A stretch of DNA of 64,000 bases, from NCBI GenBank assembly GCA_023461275.1, contig JAEYMI010000048.1:186001-250000 (forward strand), given 5' to 3'. The notes beneath the pieces are model-generated. The model saw nothing but the letters and a program-made list of their open reading frames with translations, made no database searches and had not been told where the DNA came from. The DNA comes from Actinomycetes bacterium. Lineage in GTDB: Bacteria; Actinomycetota; Actinomycetes; Mycobacteriales; Mycobacteriaceae. This document shows, one piece after another, positions 43,675-53,155 of the stretch. A program made the translations under genes and the position numbers. The number at the start of each line of letters is the position of its first letter. The first letter of the stretch is position 1.

Positions 43675-45145
43675 ATTTCTGAAGCCTTTTTATCAACTCT
43701 AGCTCCCGAACCTTAGCCATGATTCCGAACTGCATGGTAGGGTCGGGACTATCACCGAGAAGATGTAACTCGATGTCATTCATCACCTCAAGGCGCGCTA
43801 AATCGTATACGGATGGCTCATCAAGATCAGGATGAGCCAGAAATTCCCGGGAAGATTCTGTCGCGACCTTGACACGATCTATAAGAGAACTCTGTTGGCT
43901 GTGTGAACTAGTTCGTCCCGCGCGCATTTCTGCCGCTATGAACATACTTGCAGCTTCGACCAATCTGACATTGGACCGAATTATCTGCGGATTCAGGGGG
44001 CCACCAACACTCCGAGAAAGGTCGACCGCCTCCGATGCGCGGCGAAGCGAGTAATTCGCGATTCTAAATGCATCGGATAGGCTACGAGCTTTGTACCGCG
44101 GATCGTTCATGTAAAGCGTAGCCATTCGCCTTCGCCAAGCAGAGTCCCCAATATAGAAAGTCTCGCGCGAAGATGGTGTCATCTCAGATTGCCTCGATCG
44201 AAGAATTGCGAATATTTTCTCAACTTCCAGGTATCGTTCTTTGCCAGCTAAGGCGACGCTATGCAGTACGTACGCGTTAACGACCCTGTCTGACAGACCT
44301 TCGTACTCGAAGGACTTCTTTAACCACGGCGCTGCAGCCGGAATTAGCTGTGGATGCTCAGACTCCGCTTGAGCGAGAATAAGAGCACCGATCGCGACAT
44401 AGTCGCGATCAAGGTGGTCTAGCACATTGTCGGTTATGACCTGGAGTATCCATGCACAGCCTTTCGGAACCACACCTCTTCCAAGTGAGCTCCTCAAGGA
44501 ATCGATAAGGGGCTTCGCGTCAGGGTTGTCCACTCGAAACAGTTCATCGATCATGTCGAAACCCACGCCGTCAGAGTCGATCTCAAAAGCAAGGCTGGAA
44601 CTATTCAGAAGTAGATTTGCAGGATGAAGTTCGGAAGCCGGCCTAGGTCGCGGCATTCTCTTCGAGCTAGAATTGGAGTTTAAAATTACCCATAGTGCGA
44701 TTGATATCTGAGCGAATGCCCGATTTCTATATTTGGCATGAATCCTCTTGTTTTTCCACGGTACATTCTCGTACTTGGACTCCCACCAAGAGATTGCCAG
44801 CAAGTCGTCCTCGTTCTTATAGTTCACATGAGGAAGCTCGAGTCGCTCACGTACCCATTCTAGACCGTCAGCTATTGCCGTCCTTAGAGCTTGTTTCTCA
44901 AGACAGGTAACCCACGCCTCCTTCGCTGGATCAACCTGCTTCGGCGGTGCTGATTTCAATGTTACCGGCCTTTCAGGCCAGGACTTGGCAAGTCTCTCAA
45001 TGGCGCTCTTGGTGAGAGCCGGGACCGTCGTCCCGAGTCCGTCGGACACAGGGGGACGACCTCTGGAATTTCTGTAGCCCGAATTCGACACGAGATTGCT
45101 TATTGAAATCTGATGACTTTTAATAGATTTGTCCGGGAGGACCAA
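43673..45145 (-). CDS. Unknown protein in AT-rich island (up to 490 aa)
   Basis: I do not recognise this protein. It is mostly alpha-helical, with a helical-repeat look in the second half (YVLHSVALAGKERYLEVEKIFAILRSRQ; DAFRIANYSLRRASEAVDLSRS). Base composition is near 50% GC by eye, against about 65% in the neighbours, and A/T-ending codons are frequent, which suggests recent acquisition. The reading frame is open from a TTG at 45145, but no ribosome-binding site supports that start. A later start, for example a GTG near 45.05 kb before DGLGTTVPALTK, is possible. It overlaps the end of the ORF upstream. Confidence 0.65.
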   Translation of the reverse strand: MVLPDKSIKSHQISISNLVSNSGYRNSRGRPPVSDGLGTTVPALTKSAIERLAKSWPERPVTLKSAPPKQVDPAKEAWVTCLEKQALRTAIADGLEWVRERLELPHVNYKNEDDLLAISWWESKYENVPWKNKRIHAKYRNRAFAQISIALWVILNSNSSSKRMPRPRPASELHPANLLLNSSSLAFEIDSDGVGFDMIDELFRVDNPDAKPLIDSLRSSLGRGVVPKGCAWILQVITDNVLDHLDRDYVAIGALILAQAESEHPQLIPAAAPWLKKSFEYEGLSDRVVNAYVLHSVALAGKERYLEVEKIFAILRSRQSEMTPSSRETFYIGDSAWRRRMATLYMNDPRYKARSLSDAFRIANYSLRRASEAVDLSRSVGGPLNPQIIRSNVRLVEAASMFIAAEMRAGRTSSHSQQSSLIDRVKVATESSREFLAHPDLDEPSVYDLARLEVMNDIELHLLGDSPDPTMQFGIMAKVRELELIKRLQK

Positions 45146-45393
45146 TAATTCAAGACCAAACTTCCAACACAGTATAGCTCTGTCGTCATCACTAAGATAT
45201 ATATACAGTTACGTAGCTCTAACCAAATCAAATGCCTTATTAATCCAAGAGGTCTGGCGTTTCCAGATTCGTCAACAATATACCCTCTAACTGAACTTGG
45301 AACTCTATCCCAGAGTTTGGTAACAGATTCCCCAAGCACCATTGACCTGAACAGAGCGAGAACACTCCCTACGTCTTCAGGCGAAACAGTCAT
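45100..45393 (-). CDS. Unknown 97-aa protein in AT-rich island
   Basis: The 97-residue ORF starts MTVSPEDVGSVLALFRSMV and contains LGLIRHLIWLELRNCIYILV, a hydrophobic helix. No family is recognised. It precedes the large island ORF and overlaps it by 46 bp in another frame, so it may be a coupled partner or the 5' part of a once longer gene. The upstream frame stays open to 45579, but that part overlaps ferrochelatase and looks non-coding. Confidence 0.45.
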   Translation of the reverse strand: MTVSPEDVGSVLALFRSMVLGESVTKLWDRVPSSVRGYIVDESGNARPLGLIRHLIWLELRNCIYILVMTTELYCVGSLVLNYWSSRTNLLKVIRFQ

Positions 45394-45526
45394 AGCCCTC
45401 CCCCTCGCTCCCCTAGCGCAGACAGCGACACCCCGATTCCTGCGACGTTGGTCATCGTCGGTTGCAAGTTTACTGAGGAAAGCAACCCTACTGGCGAGAA
45501 CCTCATGACGATGGTGAGTCGAAAGG

Positions 45527-46612
45527 CTACTTCCGTTCGCGCCCTGTCGGTACACAACACCGTTCCCGACAGGTCGCACCGTTATCGCCGCAACCGAGTG
45601 GGCGCCCCGGCACCGGCGACACCGCGTCCCCGCGAAAACGCTCGATGAGGTCGGCGATCATCTCGATGAAGCGCGGATCGGTACCCACGGTATCGGCGCG
45701 CACGTAGTCCAGCCCGAGACGTGCAGCGGTGTCCTTGGCTTCATGATCGAGGTCGTAAACCACCTCGAGATGGTCCGAGATGAATCCCACCGGGCACACG
45801 ATCACCTGCTCAACCCCTTGCGCGGCAAGCGATTCGAGATGATCACAGATGTCGGGCTCCAGCCACGGCACCGACGGTGGTCCAGACCGGGACTGCCAGA
45901 CCTGATCGAACTCGTCGCCGAAGTCGGCAAGATGCGCGACGGCACGCGAGGCCGCCCAGACCTGGCGGCTGTAGAGATGTCCGCCTTGGCCGGCCGGGCC
46001 GCCGGTCGCGTCGGCCGCTATCGGTATCGAATGCGCGGTGAACACCAGCCGTGGCGGCTCCGACGCCGCGGGCAGCTCAGCTCGCGCACGGAGTACCGTG
46101 TCGGCGCACGCCCGCAGAAAGAGCGGTGAATCCCAGTACTGCGGCAGCTTTCGCAGCAGCATCGGGTCGTCGCCGATCTCCGGCAGTCGGGTCGCCGCCG
46201 CAGCCAGCGCGCGTCCGATGTCCTCGTGGTACTGACGACACCCCGAGTATCCGCCCCATGCCGAGGTCGGGAACACCAGCACCCGACGATGCCCGTCGCG
46301 ATACATCTGCTCAACAGTGTCCTCCACCAGCGGATGCCAGTTCCGGTTGCCGAAGTACACCGGTTCGGCGATGCCCCGATCGACCAGCACGCCCCGCAGC
46401 GCGGCCATCATGTCCAGGTTGAGCCGGTTGATCGGCGACTCGCCACCGAAGCGCAGGTAGTGCTGCGCCACCTCGTCGAGTCGTTCCGGTGGCACCCCAC
46501 GACCGCGCGTCACATTCTCGAGGAACGGACGGACATCCTCGGGACCATCCGGCCCCCCGAACGAGAGGAACAGGATGGCGTCGAAAGGCCGCGCGGCCGG
46601 GCTGACTGTCAC
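45527..46612 (-). CDS. hemH: Ferrochelatase (actinobacterial, coproporphyrin type)
   Basis: The 361-aa protein has the ferrochelatase signatures FLSFGGPDGPEDV, HYLRFGGESPIN, FTAHSIP (catalytic His region) and CPVGFISDHLEVVYDLD with the conserved Glu. The C-terminus GCGDNGATCRERCC supplies cysteines for the [2Fe-2S] cluster found in actinobacterial enzymes. It inserts iron into coproporphyrin III in the coproporphyrin-dependent haem pathway, now often called CpfC. It follows inhA by about 10 bp, the standard fabG1-inhA-hemH order of mycolic-acid bacteria. Confidence 0.95.
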   Translation of the reverse strand: MTVSPAARPFDAILFLSFGGPDGPEDVRPFLENVTRGRGVPPERLDEVAQHYLRFGGESPINRLNLDMMAALRGVLVDRGIAEPVYFGNRNWHPLVEDTVEQMYRDGHRRVLVFPTSAWGGYSGCRQYHEDIGRALAAAATRLPEIGDDPMLLRKLPQYWDSPLFLRACADTVLRARAELPAASEPPRLVFTAHSIPIAADATGGPAGQGGHLYSRQVWAASRAVAHLADFGDEFDQVWQSRSGPPSVPWLEPDICDHLESLAAQGVEQVIVCPVGFISDHLEVVYDLDHEAKDTAARLGLDYVRADTVGTDPRFIEMIADLIERFRGDAVSPVPGRPLGCGDNGATCRERCCVPTGRERK

Positions 46613-46622
46613 TGTCGTGCTG

Positions 46623-47462
46623 TCACTGTGCGGTGAGGAAGTCTTCCGGGAACCACGTGTTGTGGCTGGCTCCGCCGTCGACGTAGACGATCGAACCGGT
46701 GGTGCCGGGCAGGAAGTCCGACAGCAGCGCGCACACGCTGGTGCCGACGACGCCCGGATCGTCGACGTTCCAGCCGATCGGCGAGGCGCCGTTCCAGTAA
46801 TCGTTGAGCATGTTCAGCTTCTTGGCATCATCGGTCGCGGTACCCGAGATGGCCTTGGCGGCGAGGGTCTTGATCGGCCCGGCGGCCACCAGATTCGATC
46901 GGATCTTCTTGGCGTAGCCCACTTCTCGCGCCACGTAGCGATTCACCGACTCCAGCGCGGCCTTCGCCACTCCCATCCAGTTGTAGTCCGGCATCGCGGT
47001 CCGCGGATCGAAGTCCATGCCGACGATCGAGCCGCGCTCGTTCATCACCGGCAGAGCCGCACGCGCCAGCGACGCGTAGCTCCACGCGGAGATCTCAAAC
47101 GCCTTGGCCACATCAGGTCCCGGTCCATCGAGGAAGGGCAGGGAGTCCGGTCCCATCAGGGTGCGCGGAGCGAAGGCGATCGAGTGCACCAGGCCGTCGA
47201 TGCCGTTGGGCGCCAGCTCACGAACCTTGTCGGCCAGCTCGCCGAGGCTGGTCTCGTCGGTGACGTCGAGCGGAATCGCCGGCGGCACTTCGGAAGGCAA
47301 CCGCTTGGCGATGCGGTCGATCAGTCGGAGACGTTCGGGGATGCCGGTGATGATCACCGTTGCGCCCTGCTCCTGGGCTACTTTGGCCGTGCTGAACGCG
47401 ATGGACGCGTCGGTGATGATGCCGGTGACCAGTACGGTCTTGCCGTCGAGAATTCCGCTCAC
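46623..47462 (-). CDS. inhA: NADH-dependent enoyl-ACP reductase
   Basis: The 279-aa protein is a close match to mycobacterial InhA: LDGKTVLVTGIITDASIAF, DVTDETSLGELA, VHSIAFAPRTLMG and the catalytic MPDYNWMGVAKAALES (Tyr-x6-Lys), ending ASHNTWFPEDFLTAQ. It reduces enoyl chains in FAS-II, which builds mycolic acids. GTG 47462 (VSGILDGK) was chosen because the SD sequence GAGGAG lies 11 bp upstream. A GTG four codons earlier would overlap it. Confidence 0.95.
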   Translation of the reverse strand: MSGILDGKTVLVTGIITDASIAFSTAKVAQEQGATVIITGIPERLRLIDRIAKRLPSEVPPAIPLDVTDETSLGELADKVRELAPNGIDGLVHSIAFAPRTLMGPDSLPFLDGPGPDVAKAFEISAWSYASLARAALPVMNERGSIVGMDFDPRTAMPDYNWMGVAKAALESVNRYVAREVGYAKKIRSNLVAAGPIKTLAAKAISGTATDDAKKLNMLNDYWNGASPIGWNVDDPGVVGTSVCALLSDFLPGTTGSIVYVDGGASHNTWFPEDFLTAQ

Positions 47463-47544
47463 TGTCTGTCTCACTCCTCTTTAGGTGTGGTGCATGGTCG
47501 GCGTGGGATGAAGGGACCGCTGGGTACCGGCTTGGCCGAAACCG

Positions 47545-48282
47545 TCAGTGGCCCATGCCGAGACCGCCGTCGACGTTGATCACGTTGCCGGTCACGTAGG
47601 CGGAGTCGTCGGACGCCAGGAACGACACCACGGCCGCCACCTCTTCCGGCTGGCCCATCCGCTTGGCCGGGATGGCTTGATCCACAGCGGTTTTGGTGTA
47701 TTCCTCGGGCAGACTACGGGTCATGTCGGTGTCGATCAGACCGGGTGCGACGACGTTGGCGGTGATGTTGCGGCCGCCGAGTTCGCGGGTGACCGACCGG
47801 GCCAGGCCGATGACACCGGCCTTGGACGCCGCATAGTTGGCCTGCCCGGGTGTACCCATCAGACCGACCACCGAACCGAGGTAGATGAACCGGCCCCAGC
47901 GCTTCTTCAGCATGTCGCGGGTGGCTGCCTTGGTCACGCGGAAAGCACCGGTCAGGTTGGCGTCGACGACGTTCTCGAAGCTGTCCACGCTCATGCGCAT
48001 CAACAACGTGTCGGCGGTGATGCCGGCGTTGGACACCACCACTTCCACCGGGCCCTGGTGTTCGGCGACCTCTTTGAAAGCTGCCTCCACCGAATCGGTG
48101 TCGGTGACATCGCAGGTGACACCGAAGAGACCTTCCGGTGCCCCCGAGCCGCGGTGGGTTACCGCGACCTTGTGTCCGTCGTCGGCGAGTCGACGAGCGA
48201 CCGCCAGTCCGATTCCGCGATTGCCGCCGGTCACCAGTACCGAGCGTGAGACACGTGCACGAGCTTCATTGCTGTCTGACAT
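47545..48282 (-). CDS. fabG1: 3-oxoacyl-ACP reductase FabG1/MabA
   Basis: The 245-aa SDR has VLVTGGNRGIG, VSNAGITADTLLMRM, Ser in YLGSVVGLMG and the NYAASKAGVIG Tyr-Lys pair. It ends NVINVDGGLGMGH like MabA. It catalyses the ketoreductase step of FAS-II and sits 82 bp upstream of inhA, as in mycobacteria. The first five to ten residues (SDSNEARARVSRS) match the charged leader of MabA. Confidence 0.94.
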   Translation of the reverse strand: MSDSNEARARVSRSVLVTGGNRGIGLAVARRLADDGHKVAVTHRGSGAPEGLFGVTCDVTDTDSVEAAFKEVAEHQGPVEVVVSNAGITADTLLMRMSVDSFENVVDANLTGAFRVTKAATRDMLKKRWGRFIYLGSVVGLMGTPGQANYAASKAGVIGLARSVTRELGGRNITANVVAPGLIDTDMTRSLPEEYTKTAVDQAIPAKRMGQPEEVAAVVSFLASDDSAYVTGNVINVDGGLGMGH

Positions 48283-48364
48283 GGTGGCACACCCTATCCG
48301 TTCGTCATCGTCATCTGTGCACCGACCCGCAAAGCACCTGGGCCGGTTCGAGCGCCCCCTGCGC

Positions 48365-49339
48365 TCACGGGAGACGTCTGTTGATGGCCAGCGCCGCGAA
48401 GGCCGATGCGAGCGCCAACAACGTGCCGGCGATCAGCCACGGTCGCGAGTTGTCGCCCCGGCGTTTCTCATACCCGATCTGTTGCTGCAGCGTCTCATAC
48501 ACGCGGTTGAGTTCGTCCAGGCTCGACGCGGTGAAGAACTCGCCACCGGACAGGTTGGCGATCTTGCGCAGCGATTCGTCGTCGACGGGCACCGGCACCT
48601 GATCGCCCTCGAGGTCGACGGTGCCGCCCATGGTGCCGAAGGAGATCGTCGAGACCGGGATCTTGAGCTCCTTGGCCTTGCGCGCCGCGGTGAACGCTCC
48701 GCGCGGATCATTCGGGTCGTCGGGCACCGTCTCCTTGCCGTCGGAGAGCAGCACGATGCGCGCCGGGGGTGCCGCCGCGTCACCACCCAACACCGCGTTG
48801 AGGGTCTGGATCTGCTGGATCGCGGCGAAAATACCCTCACCGGTCGCGGTCTTGTCGTCCAACCGCAGCTTGTCGACGGCCTCTTTGGTGGCGTTGTGAT
48901 CGGGTGTCGGGGACACCAGGGTCGCCGCGGTGCCGGCGAATGAGATGAGGCCGAGGTTGATGCCGTCGGTGAGCTCGTCGGCGAACTTCTTTGCCGACTC
49001 CTGGGCGGCCTTGATCCGGGTCGGCGCCACATCGGTGGCGTTCATCGACCGTGACACGTCCATCACCAGGATCACCGTGGCCTTGTTCCGCGGAACCCGA
49101 CGATCGGCCTGCGGACCGGCGATGGCCACCACCAGCAGGATCAGCGAGACGAGCAGGAGCGCGATGGGGACATGCCGCCATCGGTTGGGCTTCTGCGGCG
49201 ACACCCGATCGAGGATGTCGGTGTTGGCGAACGCGAACGCCCGCTGGCGACGTAACCGCAGGACGTAGACGTAGACCGCCCCCAGGGCGACGACGACCAG
49301 CAGAAGCAACAGCCACCACGGGCTGGCGAGGATGGACAC
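48365..49339 (-). CDS. VWA-domain membrane protein (BatA-like)
   Basis: The 324-aa protein has an N-terminal membrane anchor (WWLLLLLVVVALGAVYVYVL), a second segment (VPIALLLVSLILLVVAIAG), then a von Willebrand A domain with the MIDAS motif DVSRSMNATD. A C-terminal membrane helix (WLIAGTLLALASAFAAL) closes it. VWA proteins of this class work with MoxR ATPases and DUF58 proteins. GTG 49339 starts 8 bp after the DUF58 stop. Confidence 0.9.
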   Translation of the reverse strand: MSILASPWWLLLLLVVVALGAVYVYVLRLRRQRAFAFANTDILDRVSPQKPNRWRHVPIALLLVSLILLVVAIAGPQADRRVPRNKATVILVMDVSRSMNATDVAPTRIKAAQESAKKFADELTDGINLGLISFAGTAATLVSPTPDHNATKEAVDKLRLDDKTATGEGIFAAIQQIQTLNAVLGGDAAAPPARIVLLSDGKETVPDDPNDPRGAFTAARKAKELKIPVSTISFGTMGGTVDLEGDQVPVPVDDESLRKIANLSGGEFFTASSLDELNRVYETLQQQIGYEKRRGDNSRPWLIAGTLLALASAFAALAINRRLP

Positions 49340-49346
49340 GTCCGAT

Positions 49347-50285
49347 TCACCCCACCCCGGCCGCAAGTCCGCGGCGACGCCGGCCGACGAACTTGACGGT
49401 GTCGGAGATCCAGTCGCGATCGGTACGCAGACTCAGCACCGGACCACCACAGCTGCGAATCGTGCGATGAACCTGTTGCTGGTGTGCGCGGGCAGCGGCC
49501 GCGAAGTCCTGTCGGACGCGGTCGGTGATGGTGACGTCGCGAACCTCGCCGGACTCGGCGTCGGCCAGGGTCACCTCGCCGATCGCGGGCAGATCCATGT
49601 CTCGTGGGTCGAGCACTTCGACGGCGAGCAACTCGTGGTGACCGCCGATCGCCCGTAGCGAGCGCTCCCAGTCGATCGGGCCGAGGAAGTCACTGATCAC
49701 CACGGCGAGACCTCGTCGGCGCATGGGTCGGCGTAGCGCCTCCAGACCGGCCTTGAGGTCACCGCGCACACCGGGCCCGGCGCGCCGCGTGGTCGCGATC
49801 GTCTTGAGCAGTGTCTGCGCGTGCGCCCGTCCACCTCGGGCGGGCACTCGGACCACCTGATCGCCGGTCACCAGGATCGCTCCGTGTCGGTTACCACCAC
49901 CGGAAGTCAGGTGCACCATCGCCGCCGCCGCAGCCACCGCCAGATCGCGTTTGGTGCAGTTCACGCTGCCGAAGTCCAGGCTGGCCGACACGTCGACGAC
50001 GAGCCACGTTTCCAGTTCTCGGTCGGCGATCATCTGCCGGACATGCGGCTGAGTGGTCCGGGCGGTCACCGACCACTCCATCCGCCGGATGTCGTCACCG
50101 GGCTGGTAGGCGCGCGCCTCCCCCGGTTCCGAACCGGGTCCGGGAATCAGACCGAGGTGTTCACCCTGCAGGACGCCGTCGAGCTTGCGTCGCACGGTGA
50201 GTTCGAGTGTCTTGAGGGCAGCGGTCAACTGCGGCTCGGACAACACACCGGCGCCAAGCGACGGCAGTTCGTTATTGGCCACCAT
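49347..50285 (-). CDS. DUF58 family protein
   Basis: The 312-aa soluble protein carries the DUF58 signature GSEPGEARAYQPGDDIRRMEWSVTART and a degenerate VWA-like fold (LVVDVSASLDFG). It overlaps the moxR stop by 14 bp. The moxR-DUF58-VWA set is a conserved envelope-related chaperone operon of unknown clientele in mycolic-acid bacteria. Confidence 0.9.
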   Translation of the reverse strand: MVANNELPSLGAGVLSEPQLTAALKTLELTVRRKLDGVLQGEHLGLIPGPGSEPGEARAYQPGDDIRRMEWSVTARTTQPHVRQMIADRELETWLVVDVSASLDFGSVNCTKRDLAVAAAAAMVHLTSGGGNRHGAILVTGDQVVRVPARGGRAHAQTLLKTIATTRRAGPGVRGDLKAGLEALRRPMRRRGLAVVISDFLGPIDWERSLRAIGGHHELLAVEVLDPRDMDLPAIGEVTLADAESGEVRDVTITDRVRQDFAAAARAHQQQVHRTIRSCGGPVLSLRTDRDWISDTVKFVGRRRRGLAAGVG

Positions 50286-51444
50286 GCGGTGCTGCCGCCT
50301 GATTCACCGGAGCGGCACCGTTGGGTGCCGAATTGTATTGCTGCGGAGCGCCATTGGCGGGGTACCCGGGTTGCGCAGGGGGATATCCGCCGCCGTTGAC
50401 CGGCTGTGCACCGACCTGCGGCAGGCCGACGGTCTGCAGCACGCGGGTGATGACGTCGTCGGCGGTGACCTCGTCTGCCAGGGCGTCGTAGCTCAGCACC
50501 AGACGGTGCCGCAGGACATCCGGGACGATCTCGACGACATCGGCGGGCACCACATAGTCGCGGCCACGAATCAGGGCCAGCGCTCGGGCGGCGGCAACGA
50601 TACCCAGCGTCGCGCGCGGTGACGCGCCGTAGGACAGCCACGACGCCACGTCGGTCAAGCCGAGTTCGGCGGGGCGTCGGGTGGTGTTGATGACACGGAC
50701 GACGTAGTCGACGAGCGCGTGATGGACGAAGACGTTTGCGGCGGTGCGCTGCAACCGGACCATCGTCTCCGGGTCGAGAACGCGCGACGCGGTGGGCGGC
50801 GTGTTGCCCATGCGATAGACGATCTCGCGCTCCTCCTCGACCGACGGGTAGTCGACGAGCACCTTGAACAGGAAGCGGTCGCGCTGCGCCTCGGGCAGCG
50901 GGTAGACGCCCTCGTTCTCGATGGGGTTCTGGGTGGCCATGACCAGGAACGGATCCGGCATCGGGTAGGTGGTGCCACCGATCGACACGTGCCGCTCGGC
51001 CATCACCTCGAGCAATGCCGACTGCACTTTCGCCGGCGCACGGTTGATCTCATCGGCCAGCAGGAAGTTGGCCACCACCGGACCCAGTTCGGTGTCGAAC
51101 TCTTCCTTGCCCTGGCGGTAGATGCGGGTACCGATGAGGTCGGTCGGCACCAGGTCGGGAGTGAACTGGACTCGGGAGAAGGTGCCACCGACGACGGTCG
51201 CGAAGGTCTCCACCGCGAGTGTCTTGGCGACACCGGGCACGCCTTCGAGGAGGATGTGCCCGCGGGCCAGCAATCCGACCAGGATTCGCTCGACGAGCTT
51301 GTCCTGCCCCACGATCACCCGCTTGACCTCGTACATGGCCCGCTCGAGGAGTGCCACGTCGCCGCCGGACAGCGCTGTCGGGGAGTCCTGTGCTGACGCC
51401 GTGGCGCTCGCACCGGACTCGACGTTTGAGTGCGAAGAGGTCAA
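50272..51444 (-). CDS. moxR1: MoxR-family AAA+ ATPase
   Basis: The 390-aa protein has Walker A (LLEGVPGVAKTL), Walker B (FLLADEINRAPAKVQ), sensor 1 (VMATQNPIENEGVYPLPEAQRDRF) and an Ala/Pro/Gln-rich C-terminal tail. MoxR ATPases act as chaperones for VWA-containing partners. The start is TTG with CAGGAG eight bases upstream. It heads the moxR-DUF58-VWA operon. Confidence 0.93.
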   Translation of the reverse strand: MTSSHSNVESGASATASAQDSPTALSGGDVALLERAMYEVKRVIVGQDKLVERILVGLLARGHILLEGVPGVAKTLAVETFATVVGGTFSRVQFTPDLVPTDLIGTRIYRQGKEEFDTELGPVVANFLLADEINRAPAKVQSALLEVMAERHVSIGGTTYPMPDPFLVMATQNPIENEGVYPLPEAQRDRFLFKVLVDYPSVEEEREIVYRMGNTPPTASRVLDPETMVRLQRTAANVFVHHALVDYVVRVINTTRRPAELGLTDVASWLSYGASPRATLGIVAAARALALIRGRDYVVPADVVEIVPDVLRHRLVLSYDALADEVTADDVITRVLQTVGLPQVGAQPVNGGGYPPAQPGYPANGAPQQYNSAPNGAAPVNQAAAPHGGQ

Positions 51445-51601
51445 CCCTGTGCTCCTGTTCGTTCGCGATACGCCCGGCCGTCTCGTCGACGCGGCGCCTC
51501 GCCAGATGTCCGTGCCAGCCTAGTCGGGTGATCTGAAATCTCGCCAAGAAGGGCTGGCGTGTTCGACGACGGACTCGACCGATGACGGGCCGAGTGCGCC
51601 G

Positions 51602-53155
51602 CTAGAGCAGACGGACCACGTTCGGCATGGCGCCATCGGTCCGCAGCGGCGACACCTTGACCACGTCACCGGATTGCGGAGCCTCCAGCATCTTGTTGTC
51701 GCCCAGATAGAGCGCGACGTGCTGGCTGGCGTTGGGCCCGTAGAAGATCATGTCTCCGCGCTGCATCTGCGACAGTGGCACCTGCGGACCCGAGGTGTAC
51801 TGATATCCGGTGTAGTGCGGCAGTTCGATGCCGACACCACCGAAGGCGTACATCATCAGACCCGAGCAGTCGAAGCCGATCTTGTTGAAGTCGCCGTAAC
51901 TGTCGGCGACACCGCCGTCACGGATACCGCGCGTCGGTCCATTGGCGTCACCACCACCCCAGGCGTAGGGCACGTTGAGTTGCGAGAGGCCACGGTTGAC
52001 GACGATCTCGACCGCCTGCGGCCCGCGCAAACCGGGACGGACGATCCCGCCGCCGCCCGATGAGCTGCCGAACAGCGAGCCGAGGCTGCCCGATCCGATC
52101 ACCGAGCTCAGCGAGTCGGCCCCGCTGCCGGTCATATCCGACCCGCCGACGCCGAGCTCGTCGAGGAGCTGGGAGTGCGGGACCTGCTGCTGGCCGATGA
52201 TGCCGGCCAGCACTTTCTGACCGACGTCGACGGCAAGCTTGGCCGCTGCCTCCGCGGCGACGGCCAGCGCCTGGTTGTCGCCCACCGGCGTTCCGCTCGG
52301 CAAGGCGGGCGCGGTCGGCGCCGTCGGACCACCGGGCGAGGCCGGGAACAGATTGGACAGCAGATCCGACGCGGCCTGTGCGGTCTGGGTGGGAGCGTCC
52401 ACCTGGCGTTTGGGGGCAACCCCGCGCAGTTTGTCGATCCTGGACTGAATCGAATCGCGCTGCTTGACCAGTGCGGCGCGTTGACGCTGCTGCTGGCTCA
52501 CTGCGGTGCGCGCCGCGTTCACTGCCGCGATGGCGTCGCTCTTGCGCGTCGCTGCGCTCTTGGTGGCAAAGGCCGCCTGCCGTTTGGTGGCCTGCAGTGC
52601 CGCAACACGATTGGCCTGCTGGTTCCGCGCGACCTGGAGGCGGCGGATGGTGTCCTGCTGCTTCTCCCCTAGTCGATTGAGGACGCTCACGCTCTCCAGC
52701 ACCCGGTCCGGATTCGACGAGGAGACGTAGTTCGACATCGAACTGCGGGCACTGCCCTTGGTGTACACGGTGCGGGCGAACTCGTCGAACTCACGCTGTG
52801 CGTCGGTCACCGCTTGCGCCGACCGGGACAACGAAGTCTGCGCGTTCTTGGCGGCGACGGCCGCCAGGCGCTCGGCGGCAACCGAATTCTGGAAGTCGAC
52901 GAGGGCGCGGTTGACGTTCTCTTGACGAACCGCGACGGCATTGTCGAGGTCGACCAGGTTCTGGTTGGTCGTGGCGATCTGATTGATCAGCGCGGAGACC
53001 TTCGAGGTGGCGTTCGGCGACGTGCCCGGAGCAGCCCACGCGGCCGGAGCACCGAGCGCACCCAGGACCACGGCGGACGCAATCGCGCACAGCCGGACGG
53101 CACGATACCGCGGGCGCGGCGCCACCCGCGCCGCATCGGTTAATTCTCGACTCAC
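51602..53155 (-). CDS. ripA: RipA-type peptidoglycan endopeptidase (NlpC/P60)
   Basis: The 517-aa protein has a signal peptide (VRLCAIASAVVLGALGAPAAWA), a long coiled-coil domain (about residues 55-260) and a C-terminal NlpC/P60 domain with Cys in GFDCSGLMMYAF and His in QHVALYLGD. RipA cleaves stem peptides during division. GTG 53155 was chosen because GGGAG lies about seven bases upstream. Mycobacterial ripA is followed by a smaller paralogue, ripB, before moxR1. None is present here. Confidence 0.92.
   Translation of the reverse strand: MSRELTDAARVAPRPRYRAVRLCAIASAVVLGALGAPAAWAAPGTSPNATSKVSALINQIATTNQNLVDLDNAVAVRQENVNRALVDFQNSVAAERLAAVAAKNAQTSLSRSAQAVTDAQREFDEFARTVYTKGSARSSMSNYVSSSNPDRVLESVSVLNRLGEKQQDTIRRLQVARNQQANRVAALQATKRQAAFATKSAATRKSDAIAAVNAARTAVSQQQRQRAALVKQRDSIQSRIDKLRGVAPKRQVDAPTQTAQAASDLLSNLFPASPGGPTAPTAPALPSGTPVGDNQALAVAAEAAAKLAVDVGQKVLAGIIGQQQVPHSQLLDELGVGGSDMTGSGADSLSSVIGSGSLGSLFGSSSGGGGIVRPGLRGPQAVEIVVNRGLSQLNVPYAWGGGDANGPTRGIRDGGVADSYGDFNKIGFDCSGLMMYAFGGVGIELPHYTGYQYTSGPQVPLSQMQRGDMIFYGPNASQHVALYLGDNKMLEAPQSGDVVKVSPLRTDGAMPNVVRLL

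Noticed and set aside
45394..45579. Upstream extension of the island ORF to 159 aa
   Set aside because: The extension overlaps the end of ferrochelatase and its sequence is Arg/Ser-rich like a frame shadow. ATG 45393 is a better start.
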